From: an uncultured Prevotellaceae bacterium
GTDB taxonomy: Bacteria; Bacteroidota; Bacteroidia; Bacteroidales; Bacteroidaceae
Assembly (NCBI GenBank): GCA_900315455.1
Contig: OMZE01000032.1
Location: forward strand, 1-64,000
DNA: 64,000 nt
Reading direction: 5' to 3'
The notes beneath the pieces are model-generated. The model made no database searches. It saw only the letters and a program-made list of their open reading frames with translations, and was not told the DNA's origin. Each line of letters opens with the position of its first letter. The stretch's first letter is position 1. A program made the position numbers and the translations under genes. Positions 43,696 to 52,621 of this stretch are shown here, piece after piece.

Positions 43696-45249
43696 ATGTA
43701 CGTAAAGAAGATCAGGAACCGTTCTGGTTCAGTCAGCGTGATTGTTGCTTCAAAGCATAAAGGCAGGTACGAGAAGTTGATTACAATCGGCATTTCTAAG
43801 GATAAGTCCGAGATTGAGCAATTGGAGCAGAAAGGCCTGGACTGGATCCGTCGGCGTAAATTATCCATCCAGCCCGAGCTTGACCTGTTCGGTGAGGAAC
43901 GCCGTGCTTTGGAGTATGAGCGTGAGATGACCGAGCGTGTGTTGTCCAACATCGACAACATCCTTCTCAACGGCACGGAGTTGATTTTGGACCGTGTGTT
44001 CGACCGCATCGGCTTCAACCGAATAGAGGACAAGGTCTTCCGCAAGCTGGTTCAGAGCCGCCTGTCGTACCCTGCGAGCAAGGCGGCTACGGTGGAGTAC
44101 CTGAAGAACTACTATGACGAGGACGTGGACCTCTCGAGGATATACCGCTATCTGGACAAGCTGAGCAGTTGCCACAAGGATTTGGTGCAGGACATCAGCG
44201 TTAGGCACACGATGGAAGTGCTGGGCGGTCACATCGGCGTGATGTTTTACGATGTGACGACACTTTATTTTGAGACCGACCGTCAGGACGACCTGCGCAA
44301 GACGGGGTTCTCGAAGGAGGGACGTCACAGCAACCCGCAGATTATCCTCGGACTGCTGGTCAGCCTTGACGGCTACCCCCTTGCCTACTGCATCCATGAG
44401 GGGAACAAGTACGAGGGACACACGATGCTGCCCGTCATTCGTGAGTTCGTTGCCAGGTACAGCCTTGACGATTTCATCGTTGTGGCAGATTCCGGGCTGA
44501 TGAGTTCGGACAACATCAATGAACTTGAGGCGGAGGGCTGCAAGTACATAATAGGGAGCCGCATCAAGAATGAGTCGGAGGCCGTAAAGCGACTGATACT
44601 CTCCTTTGCCAAGGAGGGCGTGATGCACGAGATAGACAAGGGAAACGGCCGCCGCCTGCTCGTCGGATACTCGGAGAACCGGGCAAAGAAGGACGCCCAT
44701 AACCGCGAGAAGGGCATCCGCAGGCTGGAGAAGGCCTACAGGGCGGGGCACCTGAGCAAGGAGAACATCAACCGCCGGGGCTACAATAAGTTCCTCGACA
44801 TGGACGGGAACACCAAGGTCACCATCAACTACGACAGGATACGGGATGACGAGCGGTGGGATGGACTGAAAGGCTACCTCACCAATACCATCATCCCCAC
44901 TGATGAGGTCGTGACGGCCTACCATAATCTCTGGAACGTGGAGAGGGCTTTCAGGATTGCCAAGTCAAAGATAGAGATACGGCCCATGTTCCACTTCACG
45001 CGCCGAAGGATAGAGGCACATGTCTGTATCTGCTTCGTGGCATTGAAAGTGTACAAGGAGTTGGAGCGGCTGCTCAAACTCAACCACATCAACATGAGTG
45101 TGGACAAGGTTCTCAACATGGCAAAGACGGTGACTACCATCAGCATCTACATGCCTGAGAACAAGGCGCATTACGTCAAGACCATGCCCATGAAACGGCA
45201 TAAGCCCATAGAAAAACTATTCAACGAAGAATTTTGGGGTATGCAATGA
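43696..45249 (+). CDS. Transposase, IS1634-like DDE family
   Basis: A 517-residue transposase. Likely DDE residues: D in VMFYDVTTLYFETDRQDD, D in FIVVADSGLMSSDNINEL, and E in LWNVERAFRIAKS. N-terminal YVKKIRNRSGSVSVIV is a typical start of this family. Length is normal and there are no stops. The gene ends 10 bp before the right IS end. Confidence 0.92.
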   Translation: MYVKKIRNRSGSVSVIVASKHKGRYEKLITIGISKDKSEIEQLEQKGLDWIRRRKLSIQPELDLFGEERRALEYEREMTERVLSNIDNILLNGTELILDRVFDRIGFNRIEDKVFRKLVQSRLSYPASKAATVEYLKNYYDEDVDLSRIYRYLDKLSSCHKDLVQDISVRHTMEVLGGHIGVMFYDVTTLYFETDRQDDLRKTGFSKEGRHSNPQIILGLLVSLDGYPLAYCIHEGNKYEGHTMLPVIREFVARYSLDDFIVVADSGLMSSDNINELEAEGCKYIIGSRIKNESEAVKRLILSFAKEGVMHEIDKGNGRRLLVGYSENRAKKDAHNREKGIRRLEKAYRAGHLSKENINRRGYNKFLDMDGNTKVTINYDRIRDDERWDGLKGYLTNTIIPTDEVVTAYHNLWNVERAFRIAKSKIEIRPMFHFTRRRIEAHVCICFVALKVYKELERLLKLNHINMSVDKVLNMAKTVTTISIYMPENKAHYVKTMPMKRHKPIEKLFNEEFWGMQ

Positions 45250-45259
45250 CGAAGTCAGG

Positions 45260-45358
45260 AAAAAGAATCATCCAGAGTATTGTCCCGAAGAAAGACTATT
45301 GTCTGAACTCCTGAACTTCTGAACTCCTGAACTTCTATACTAAATAGTAATCTCTGCC
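45260..45358 (+). repeat. 99-bp target-site duplication, right copy
   Basis: Identical to 43488-43586. It contains the last 19 bp of mnmA including its stop (45340-45342), so the duplication leaves the gene whole. Confidence 0.95.
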
Positions 45359-46410
45359 GAGCCGAGGCAGCGGTGGTGCCGGCTGTCGTAGACCACGCAG
45401 AACTGGCCTGGCGCCACGCCCTGTATGAGTTGCGAGGCATGCACGGTGAAAGCCCCCTCGCCTGTAGGCTCGAGCACGGCACGATGGAACTCTGGCGTGT
45501 GGCGTATCTTGAACGTCACCTCGCTCATTTCCACTTTCTCGGTGAGATAGTGGAAATGGTGTATCTGGAAGACATCCTTGTAGGCCGTGCGGGGCTCGTA
45601 GCCCTTGCTCACATAGAGCACGTTCTTCTCCACATCTTTCTTCACCACATACCATGGTCCGCCGCCAAATCCTAATCCGTGGCGCTGCCCTATGGTGTGG
45701 AACCACAACCCACGGTGCTGGCCTATCCGCTTGCCCGTCTCCCACTCCAGCACCTCGCCGGGGTTGTCGCCCAGATAGCGCCGGATATAGTCGTTGTAGT
45801 TGATCTTGCCGAGGAAGCAGATGCCCTGAGAGTCCTTGCGGCGGGCATTGACGAGATGCTCGCGCTCGGCTATCTCGCGCACCTCGTCCTTCATGTAGTG
45901 GCCAATAGGAAAGAGGGCCTTGCGCAACTGCCAGGTCTCTATCTGTGCCAGGAAGTCGGTCTGGTCCTTCACCGGGTCGGGACTGGTCACCAGCCATTTC
46001 TTCCCGTCCTCTATCTCGGTCTGCGCATAATGTCCCGTGGCTATCAGGTCGTAGTCGTGCCCCGCCTTCTCGTCGAAGGCGCCAAACTTGATGAGGCGGT
46101 TGCACATCACGTCGGGGTTGGGGGTCAGTCCGGCCCTCACCTTGTCCATCGTGTATTTCGTCACCTGGTCCCAGTACTCGCGGTGGCAGTCCACCACCTG
46201 CAGCCGGCAACCGTATTTTGCCGCCACGGCAGTGGCCATCTCCATATCCTCCTCCGACGAGCAGTCCCACTCCTCGTCTTCGTCGGGCCCTATCTTGATA
46301 TAGAAACAGTCGGGCTTGAGTCCTTTCGTGCACAACTCATGGAGCACCACCGAGGAGTCCACGCCCCCGGAGAGCAGCACGGCGATGCGCTTTTCGTCCA
46401 AATTTTCCAT
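45340..46410 (-). CDS. mnmA: tRNA 2-thiouridine(34) synthase MnmA
   Basis: Adenylates and thiolates U34 of Lys/Glu/Gln tRNAs. It has 356 aa from ATG 46410 (MENLDEKRIAVLLSGGVDSS). PP-loop SGGVDSS at residues 14-20, catalytic Cys in NPDVMCNRLIKFGAF, second Cys in DSQGICFLGKINYNDYI, and the C-terminal beta domain ending CLGSAEITI. The upstream extension to 46521 lacks family character. An IS sits just beyond its 3' end, and the target duplication includes the last codons. Confidence 0.93.
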   Translation of the reverse strand: MENLDEKRIAVLLSGGVDSSVVLHELCTKGLKPDCFYIKIGPDEDEEWDCSSEEDMEMATAVAAKYGCRLQVVDCHREYWDQVTKYTMDKVRAGLTPNPDVMCNRLIKFGAFDEKAGHDYDLIATGHYAQTEIEDGKKWLVTSPDPVKDQTDFLAQIETWQLRKALFPIGHYMKDEVREIAEREHLVNARRKDSQGICFLGKINYNDYIRRYLGDNPGEVLEWETGKRIGQHRGLWFHTIGQRHGLGFGGGPWYVVKKDVEKNVLYVSKGYEPRTAYKDVFQIHHFHYLTEKVEMSEVTFKIRHTPEFHRAVLEPTGEGAFTVHASQLIQGVAPGQFCVVYDSRHHRCLGSAEITI

Positions 46411-46529
46411 TTCAGTGATTTTGATGGCGAAGATAACATTTTCTTTTGAAATGCACAAACATTGGAGCCATTTAGGGAAAATCCTTTGAAAAATAGGGTA
46501 AATCCCATTGCCACTGTCCAAAAAGTCGA

Positions 46530-46537
46530 TAGTTTTG
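46530..46537 (+). promoter_or_regulatory. -7 box for the barrel protein at 46578
   Basis: TAGTTTTG, 40 bp before the ATG. Confidence 0.55.
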
Positions 46538-46577
46538 CAACGAGAACAAGTAAAAAAACCATAAAACCCAGAACGAT

Positions 46578-47279
46578 ATGAAGAATCTGAATTCCACCAA
46601 ATTATTCCTGACGACGGCCATCCTCTGTGTCTTTGCCATCATGCCCGTCAATGCCCAGAGCCGTTTCGGCCACTCACGTCCCTCAGGCCGCTACGGCACG
46701 GTTCCTCCCTCCCGCCGCACCTACGACGTCAACACCTACTATGGTCTCCGCTTCGGCCTCTCTGCCTCGCACGTGAGCAGCGACGCGCCCGACCTGAACG
46801 GCAGCAGCAGCAAAACCGGCCTCAACGTGGGAGCCGTGGTGGGCATGCAGTTGTCGCACTACCAGCCCATCTTCTTCGAGACTGGCCTCAGCTATATCGA
46901 GAAAGGTGGAAAGAGCAAGGTGAGTGGCGAGAAGTTCAGCATCGGACTCAACTATCTCGAAGTGCCCCTGCTGCTCAAATACTCTGCCTATGTGGCTCCG
47001 GCCACTGCCGTCGAGCCGTTTATCGGCGGTTATCTGGGCGTGGGTGTGAGCGGCAAGGTGAAGGACTATAACCACCGCGAAGCCTACAGTTCGTTCGACG
47101 ACGGCTATGGTGCCAACTTCAAGCGCTTCGACGGAGGTATCCGTGTGGGCTGCGGCTTTGCCTACGAGATGCTGTATGCCGAACTGGGCTACGACTTCGG
47201 TCTGAGCAACATCGGCGACAATGCCTTCGACGACACCCACAATGGCGCCTTCTTCGCCAATATCGGTATCAATTTCTAA
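46578..47279 (+). CDS. Outer membrane beta-barrel protein (PorT-like fold)
   Basis: A 233-residue protein with signal peptide (LFLTTAILCVFAIMPVNAQ) and then about eight amphipathic strands (YYGLRFGLSASHVSS, GAVVGMQLSHYQPIFFETGLSYIEKGGK, LEVPLLLKYSAY, EPFIGGYLGVGVSGKV, RVGCGFAYEMLYAELGYDFGLS), ending in Phe (ANIGINF), as small outer-membrane barrels do. Specific function unknown. Confidence 0.82.
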   Translation: MKNLNSTKLFLTTAILCVFAIMPVNAQSRFGHSRPSGRYGTVPPSRRTYDVNTYYGLRFGLSASHVSSDAPDLNGSSSKTGLNVGAVVGMQLSHYQPIFFETGLSYIEKGGKSKVSGEKFSIGLNYLEVPLLLKYSAYVAPATAVEPFIGGYLGVGVSGKVKDYNHREAYSSFDDGYGANFKRFDGGIRVGCGFAYEMLYAELGYDFGLSNIGDNAFDDTHNGAFFANIGINF

Positions 47280-47293
47280 AAAGATTCGGATCG

Positions 47294-48820
47294 TCAGGAG
47301 CGCTTGCGGCGCACGAAAAAGAAGGCCGCCAACAATGCGGCAACGGCGCAAGCACCTCCGATGAGATAAGTAGTGTGCTCATCGCCCTTCACCAACGGCA
47401 GTGAAGAGGCGATGAGATTTTTTTCCTCCTTCTGCGGGCCGACGCTGTCGCCGTGCTCGAGCCATTCGAGCACGGCGGCACCGTCGGTATTCTTGAGCAC
47501 AGGCTCGGCTTCCTCGTATTCCACCTCGTAGATGTTCACGGCATTTCCGCCCTGGTTGCCCCTGCCCTGCGAGGTCACAATCACGTAGCGGCCGTCGTTG
47601 GAGATGTCGAGGCCCACGGGATAGGAGTCGACCTCGATGCTGCCCACGACTTTCATGTCACGGGTGTCGACCACATACAGGCGGCTGGCCAGGTTGCAGG
47701 CGGCAAACACGAAGTGGCCGCTGGGCGATAGTTCGATGGTGCGTGCGCCATCTCCCACCTTGCAGTTCTCCCATCCCTGCAGCGTGACGGTCTTGCCGGT
47801 GAGCCGTTTGGCGGCCTCCAGGAACTTGTCGAGCTTGATGCGCTGCACATAGCCGGTCTTGTTGACGCTCAGGTAGAGGTAGCCGTCGCGGATGACGAGG
47901 TGTCTCACGTTGGCCATCATGCCCATCACGCGGCCCATGTATTTCTGTGTCTGCATGTCGATAACGGCGATGCCTCCGTTGCTTCCCATACATCCCACGA
48001 GCAAGTATTTGTCGTCGGGGGTGTAGACGGTGCCCCTCAGGCAGTAGCCGCTCTTGTTGTCGCGGTCGATCTGCTCGGTGAGGCTGAAGTTGAGCGGCAG
48101 CACATAGTCCACCACGAGGAGCGACTCATGATACCACTCGTCGGGGTTCAGGCTGGCCACGTTCACCAGTCCCACGGTGTTGTTGCCCCAGTGGGTGATG
48201 GCCACGTGCTTGCCATCGTGCGAGCAGGCCACCATTTTGGGCAGCGGCCCCGTCTCCATGAGTTTCACGATAGAGTCGTTGCGGGTGTCAATCACGGCGA
48301 TGGCCGAGGGGTCCTGGGCATTGATGTCGTAGGTGCGGCGGTAGAAAGGTATCCACAGATATCTTCCGCCATGCGAGAAGGTGCTCTCCACGGGTTTTCC
48401 CATAAAGGTGTTCAGGTGCTCCGTGTAGTGGGTGAACGGATAAAACTCGCTGGGTTTGCTCCACAGGTGGGCGTCTTTCTCGTCCTTGAAGTCGTATTTG
48501 ATCACCTTCAGCCGCTTGTGGGTGCTCATGTCGTAGACCACGGTGGCACAGCCTTCCAGGGAGTTGACGTAGTATTTCGTGCCATCGGGATGGATGTTGG
48601 CCGATTTGGGCGAGTTGATGTACGGATCCCTGTAATCGTCAGGGCAGCGGGTGTAGTTCACGTGTTTGTTCACGATGGTCATCTTCACCTTCTGCGCATC
48701 GACTGATGTGCCCACGGGCGGATGGGCCACCGATGGGTTGGTTTGCTGTGCGACGGCACCTGTCGTGCTCATCAGGAGCACGATGGTGGCGGCCAGACTA
48801 GCCAAAGTCATTTTTCTCAT
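47294..48820 (-). CDS. YncE-like beta-propeller, surface- or periplasm-exposed
   Basis: A 508-residue protein with an N-terminal signal segment (LASLAATIVLLMSTTGAVAQ), a propeller of repeats such as NSPKSANIHPDGTKYYVNSLEGCATVVYDMS and RTIELSPSGHFVFAACNLASRLYVVDTRDMKVVG, and a C-terminal membrane anchor (YLIGGACAVAALLAAFFFV) with an RRKRS end. That anchor plus basic tail is cytosol-facing and unusual for YncE-like proteins. Role unknown. Convergent with the barrel gene, 14 bp apart. Confidence 0.75.
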   Translation of the reverse strand: MRKMTLASLAATIVLLMSTTGAVAQQTNPSVAHPPVGTSVDAQKVKMTIVNKHVNYTRCPDDYRDPYINSPKSANIHPDGTKYYVNSLEGCATVVYDMSTHKRLKVIKYDFKDEKDAHLWSKPSEFYPFTHYTEHLNTFMGKPVESTFSHGGRYLWIPFYRRTYDINAQDPSAIAVIDTRNDSIVKLMETGPLPKMVACSHDGKHVAITHWGNNTVGLVNVASLNPDEWYHESLLVVDYVLPLNFSLTEQIDRDNKSGYCLRGTVYTPDDKYLLVGCMGSNGGIAVIDMQTQKYMGRVMGMMANVRHLVIRDGYLYLSVNKTGYVQRIKLDKFLEAAKRLTGKTVTLQGWENCKVGDGARTIELSPSGHFVFAACNLASRLYVVDTRDMKVVGSIEVDSYPVGLDISNDGRYVIVTSQGRGNQGGNAVNIYEVEYEEAEPVLKNTDGAAVLEWLEHGDSVGPQKEEKNLIASSLPLVKGDEHTTYLIGGACAVAALLAAFFFVRRKRS

Positions 48821-48931
48821 GCTGTAATTCTATTGGTAAAAAATGGTCGTTGAAGACCCTCTGTTGATGAAAAACCGGCACAAATACCACCGGTGGTGCA
48901 AAAGTACGAATAAGTGAGTGAAATGCCAAAT

Positions 48932-49885
48932 TTATTTGAGCATTTCCGAACGGGAGTACTTTCGCCACGGAGTGGCATACCCCTTTCCTTGCCACAGGTC
49001 GTGCTGCTCCATATACTTGTCGAGCAGCCTGGCAAACTCCTGACTCTTCACGCCCCATCGTGGTGCCACCACCATCCCCGGAGGCAACTGGCTGACGAAC
49101 CGCTCAAGAATGATGTCGGGCCGCAGCAGGGCGATATAGTCGGCCAGCAAGGCGATGTAGTCGTCGATGGCGAACACGGGAAGCGGTGCCTGCTCGTGGA
49201 GAAGCGCCAGGCGTGTGCCCCTGACGATTTGCAGGTGGTGCACTTTGAGGATATCGAGGGGCAGGGTCGAGACGACGGCAGCCTGCCGCAGCATGTCCTC
49301 CCTGTCCTCGCCGGGAAGTCCGAGTATCACATGTGCGCCAGTGGTGATGCCCCTGGCCGCTGTGGCCTCCACGGCCGCACGGCTGCAAGCGAAGTCGTGC
49401 CCCCGGTTGATGGCCGCCAGCGTGCGGTCGTTCACGCTCTCGATACCATATTCCACTACGACGAAGGTCTGTCGGCTCAGGTGCTCCAGATAGTTGAGCA
49501 CACCGGTGTCCACACAGTCGGGCCGTGTGCCGATGACGATGCCCACCACCTGCTCGTCGGCAAGCGCCTCCTCGTACCTTCGTCGCAGGGTGTCGAGGTC
49601 GGCATAGGTGTTGCTGAACGACTGGAAGTAGGCCAAATACCTCATGTCGGGATATTTGCGGCCAAAGAACTGCTTGCCTTTGGCTATCTGCCGCGATATG
49701 CTGTCGCGGCGGTCGCAGAAAGAGGGGGTGAAGGCGTGGTTGTCGCAAAACACGCAACCACCGGTGCCTTTCGTGGCATCACGGTTGGGACAAGTGAATC
49801 CAGCGTCGACAGGCAGTTTCTGCACCCGGAAAGGGAAACGCCCCCTGAGCCAACTGCCATAGTCGTTGTATCTCTTCTCGCTCAC
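48932..49885 (-). CDS. Radical SAM protein, TIGR01212/YhcC family
   Basis: A 317-residue radical SAM protein. The cluster motif is longer than usual: CPNRDATKGTGGCVFC (Cys-x12-Cys-x2-Cys, about residues 33-48), as in this family, where Elp3-type enzymes have a short spacer. Also VIGTRPDCVD, VEYGIESVNDRTLAAINRGHDF and AHVILGLPGED. Substrate not established. It follows rsgA (18-bp gap) at the end of the frr-rsgA run. Confidence 0.9.
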   Translation of the reverse strand: MSEKRYNDYGSWLRGRFPFRVQKLPVDAGFTCPNRDATKGTGGCVFCDNHAFTPSFCDRRDSISRQIAKGKQFFGRKYPDMRYLAYFQSFSNTYADLDTLRRRYEEALADEQVVGIVIGTRPDCVDTGVLNYLEHLSRQTFVVVEYGIESVNDRTLAAINRGHDFACSRAAVEATAARGITTGAHVILGLPGEDREDMLRQAAVVSTLPLDILKVHHLQIVRGTRLALLHEQAPLPVFAIDDYIALLADYIALLRPDIILERFVSQLPPGMVVAPRWGVKSQEFARLLDKYMEQHDLWQGKGYATPWRKYSRSEMLK

Positions 49886-49903
49886 TGCAAAGGGAATGGA
49901 GGT

Positions 49904-50836
49904 TCAGAACGCCTCGCGGTATTTCGACTCGTCCTTGTCGTCGAGCATCGACACATACGAGTTGTAGCGGCTGGCAGCGATATAGTGGTCCTCCACGGCC
50001 TTGAGCACGGCGCATCCGGGCTCATGGGTATGGGTGCAGTTGCCATACTTGCAGTCTTTCGAGAAGTGGAAGATCTCGCGGAAATAGCCCGATATCTCGC
50101 CCGGTTCCATATCGAAGGTGCCAAAGCCCTTGATGCCCGGAGTGTCGATCACCCATCCGCCTTCGGGCAGCCTGATCATCTCGCTGAAGGTGGTGGTGTG
50201 CATGCCCATCTTGTGGGCCTCGCTGATCTCTGCCGTGCGCAGCGACAGTCCGGGGATGAGCCGGTTGAGGAGCGTCGACTTCCCCACCCCGCTGTTGCCG
50301 CTGAACACCGAGATCTTGTCTTTCAGCAGCGCCTTGAGCTGGTCGAGTCCCATCCCCGTCTCGGCCGACACCTGCAGACAGGTATAGCCGATATTCTCGT
50401 AGAGGGTGGCCATCATCTCCTGCAGACGGAGGTCGTCTTCGTCCATGAGGTCGGTCTTGTTGAGCACGAGCACTACGGGAATGCGATAGGCCTCGGCCGA
50501 GGCCAGGAAGCGGTCGATAAAGGTGGTGGAGGTGACGGGGAAGTTGACGGTGGCGATAAGCACCGCCTGGTCGACGTTAGCAGCAATGATGTGACTTTGC
50601 TTCGAGAGGTTGGGCGATTTCCTTATAATATAGTTGCGGCGGTCATCAATCTCGTTGATGAACGCCGTTCCTTCTTGGTTGCGCACAATGCCAACCCTGT
50701 CGCCCACGGCCACAGGGTTGGTACTGCGTATGCCTTTGAGACGGAAGTTGCCTTTGATCTTGCTCTCCACCGTCTCGCCATCGTCGGTGAGCACGGTATA
50801 CCAACTTCCGGTATTTCTGATGACGAGTCCCTTCAC
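49904..50836 (-). CDS. rsgA: Ribosome small subunit-dependent GTPase A
   Basis: Circularly permuted GTPase of 30S maturation. It has 310 aa. N-terminal OB-fold, then G4 [13 protein letters not shown]1 [13 protein letters not shown]3 [11 protein letters not shown] in permuted order, and a C-terminal zinc finger [14 protein letters not shown]. It starts 4 bp after the frr stop. Confidence 0.96.
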   Translation of the reverse strand: MKGLVIRNTGSWYTVLTDDGETVESKIKGNFRLKGIRSTNPVAVGDRVGIVRNQEGTAFINEIDDRRNYIIRKSPNLSKQSHIIAANVDQAVLIATVNFPVTSTTFIDRFLASAEAYRIPVVLVLNKTDLMDEDDLRLQEMMATLYENIGYTCLQVSAETGMGLDQLKALLKDKISVFSGNSGVGKSTLLNRLIPGLSLRTAEISEAHKMGMHTTTFSEMIRLPEGGWVIDTPGIKGFGTFDMEPGEISGYFREIFHFSKDCKYGNCTHTHEPGCAVLKAVEDHYIAASRYNSYVSMLDDKDESKYREAF

Positions 50837-50840
50837 AGGC

Positions 50841-51401
50841 CTATACAGTCATGATCTCCTTGTTCTTGGCAGCAAGAATGTCGTCAATCTTCTTGATGAA
50901 CTTGTCGTGCAGTTTCTGCAGTTCGAGTTCGGCATCTTTCTCGTTGTCCTCTGAGAGTCCGTCCTTGATGGCTTTCTTGAGTTTGTCCTTGATGTCGGCC
51001 CTCACGTTGCGCACCTCCACCTTAGCCTTCTCGGCAATCTTGTTGCACTGCTTGGTGAGGTCGCGGCGACGCTCCTCGGTGGGTTGCGGTATGGCCAGAC
51101 GGATAATCTCGCCATTGTTCTCGGGAGTGATGCCTACATCAGAGTCCATGATGGCCTTCTCGATGGTGCGTATCATCTTTTTGTCCCATGGGCGGATGGC
51201 GATGGTGCGTGCGTCGGGCACGCTCACGTTGGCCACCTGGTTGAGTGGCACCATGCTTCCGTAGGAGTCTACTTTCACTCCGCTCACAATGGCCACGTTG
51301 GCCCTGCCGGCCCTGATTTTGGCCAGAGCATCCTCAAGGAAGAGAGCGGCCATCTCCATTCTCTCCTCACTCTCGCTCAATGTTGCTTTTACGTCGATCA
51401 T
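50841..51401 (-). CDS. frr: Ribosome recycling factor
   Basis: Splits post-termination ribosomes with EF-G. At 186 aa it is full length: [73 protein letters not shown] and the C-terminal helical arm. First gene of the frr-rsgA-radical SAM run. Confidence 0.97.
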   Translation of the reverse strand: MIDVKATLSESEERMEMAALFLEDALAKIRAGRANVAIVSGVKVDSYGSMVPLNQVANVSVPDARTIAIRPWDKKMIRTIEKAIMDSDVGITPENNGEIIRLAIPQPTEERRRDLTKQCNKIAEKAKVEVRNVRADIKDKLKKAIKDGLSEDNEKDAELELQKLHDKFIKKIDDILAAKNKEIMTV

Positions 51402-51429
51402 TTTTCTTGATATTAGTTTCGATTGGGCA

Positions 51430-51437
51430 CAAAATTA
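51430..51437 (-). promoter_or_regulatory. -7 box for frr
   Basis: TAATTTTG on the minus strand, 29 bp before ATG 51401. Confidence 0.6.
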
Positions 51438-51477
51438 AAATATTTTTTCTTATTCTGCAACAAATCTCCATAAAAAC

Positions 51478-52290
51478 TTAAGCATCCTCATTCTGATTCG
51501 CCTTTTCCAACTCCTGCCCCACAAGGTTGGTGAGCGCCACGAACTGGGGTATGGTGAGTTGCTCCGGACGCATGGTCATCATCGGGTGCTCAAAAAGGTC
51601 AGCGGCAGCCCCCTTGGGGAAGAGTTGCCTCAGACTCACCCGCAGCATCTTGCGGCGCTGGTTGAATACGGTCTTCACCACCGTGCGGAAGAGGCGCTCG
51701 TCGCAGTCCAGATGCTCCACGTTGTTGCGTGTCATCCTGATGACAGCGCTCTTCACCTTTGGCGGTGGGTTGAACACATGTTCGTCGACCATGAAGAGGT
51801 ATTCCACGTCGTACCATGCCTGTATCATCACGCTCAGTATGCCGTAGGCCTTGTTGCCGGGCTGCGAGGCGATGCGCAGGGCCACCTCGTGCTGTATCAT
51901 GCCGGTGCAGCAGGGAATGTAGTCCTTGTAGTCGAGCATCTTGAAGAAAATCTGCGACGAGATGTCGTAGGGGTAGTTGCCCGTGAGCACAAACGGCTGC
52001 CCGTCGAAGAGGCGTGAGAGGTCCATGCGCAGGAAGTCGTCGCTGATCACCTGCCCTTGCAGTTGCGGGAAATGCTCGTTCAGGTAGGCCACCGACTCCT
52101 TGTCGATCTCCACCACCCTCAGCGGCCTGGACTTCTCGGTGAGATATTGGGTGAGCACGCCCATACCGGGCCCCACCTCGAGCACGGGGATGTCGGGACA
52201 GGCGTCCACGGTGTCGGCAATGGCCTTGGCGATGCCGAGGTCGGTGAGGAAGTGCTGTCCCAGGTTTTTCTTTGGTCTTACGGTTTTCAT
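51478..52290 (-). CDS. rsmA: 16S rRNA dimethyladenosine methyltransferase
   Basis: KsgA-type enzyme dimethylating two adjacent adenosines near the 16S 3' end. It has 270 aa from ATG 52290 (MKTVRPKKNLGQHFLTDLG). SAM motif LEVGPGMGVLTQYL, EIDKESVAYL, catalytic GNYPYDISSQIFFKML (NLPY in proteobacteria), and C-terminal NQRRKMLRVSL. The upstream in-frame start (52317) overlaps the promoter. Confidence 0.95.
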   Translation of the reverse strand: MKTVRPKKNLGQHFLTDLGIAKAIADTVDACPDIPVLEVGPGMGVLTQYLTEKSRPLRVVEIDKESVAYLNEHFPQLQGQVISDDFLRMDLSRLFDGQPFVLTGNYPYDISSQIFFKMLDYKDYIPCCTGMIQHEVALRIASQPGNKAYGILSVMIQAWYDVEYLFMVDEHVFNPPPKVKSAVIRMTRNNVEHLDCDERLFRTVVKTVFNQRRKMLRVSLRQLFPKGAAADLFEHPMMTMRPEQLTIPQFVALTNLVGQELEKANQNEDA

Positions 52291-52314
52291 CAACGATGCG
52301 AAATGGTGATGATG

Positions 52315-52322
52315 CAAAGTTA
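52315..52322 (-). promoter_or_regulatory. -7 box for rsmA
   Basis: TAACTTTG on the minus strand, 25 bp before ATG 52290. Confidence 0.6.
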
Positions 52323-52369
52323 TGCCATTTCGGCGAGAATGCCAAATGTTCGCTGAAAAAACGCCTTCC

Positions 52370-52532
52370 GAAGTTTCTCACACGCTCAACGTCAGGAGTT
52401 CGAATAGGTATGCTTAATTTGTCACGCACTCCTGAGCTTCAAGAGTAATGTCTGAACTCCTGAACTCCTGAACTTCTGAACTTCTGAAGTTCTGAACTCC
52501 AAGAACAATGTCTGAACTCCTAAACTCCTTAA
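52370..52532. repeat. GAACTCCT-family element
   Basis: Left end CGAAGTTTCTCACACGCTCAAC, a short GGAGTTC arm, then two CAATGTCTGAACTCC-type starts (52445-52500, 52504-52532) with 8-bp CTGAACTC / CTGAACTT / CTGAAGTT words. Confidence 0.85.
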
Positions 52533-52585
52533 ACAATTTTTTGTCAAAATAACGCCATTCCTTCGTCGTTTTCATCAAATCTTTG

Positions 52586-52593
52586 TATTTTTG
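52586..52593 (+). promoter_or_regulatory. -7 box for the YbhN-like gene
   Basis: TATTTTTG, 28 bp before ATG 52622; it rules out the in-frame start at 52583. Confidence 0.6.
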
Positions 52594-52621
52594 TGGCCGA
52601 AGGCATGAAGATATTCTCTTA

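Larger units (their letters stand above)
43587..45259 (+). mobile_element. IS1634-family-like insertion sequence, 1,673 bp
   Basis: Bounded by perfect 13-bp inverted ends CCTGACTTCGTCA / TGACGAAGTCAGG and flanked by a perfect 99-bp direct duplication (43488-43586 and 45260-45358). One transposase gene. Family membership is inferred from the long DDE transposase and from the very long target duplication, which is a known trait of IS1634-type elements. Both ends and the gene are intact, so it may still be active. Confidence 0.92.
52291..52621. other. Divergent gap rsmA / YbhN-like gene
   Basis: Holds the rsmA promoter, the repeat element (52370-52532) and the promoter of the 52622 gene; no gene otherwise. 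Confidence 0.75.

Noticed and set aside
43488-45358. The 99-bp direct repeats as an assembly duplication
   Set aside because: They abut exact IS ends with perfect inverted repeats, and mnmA continues correctly from one copy, as expected for transposition.
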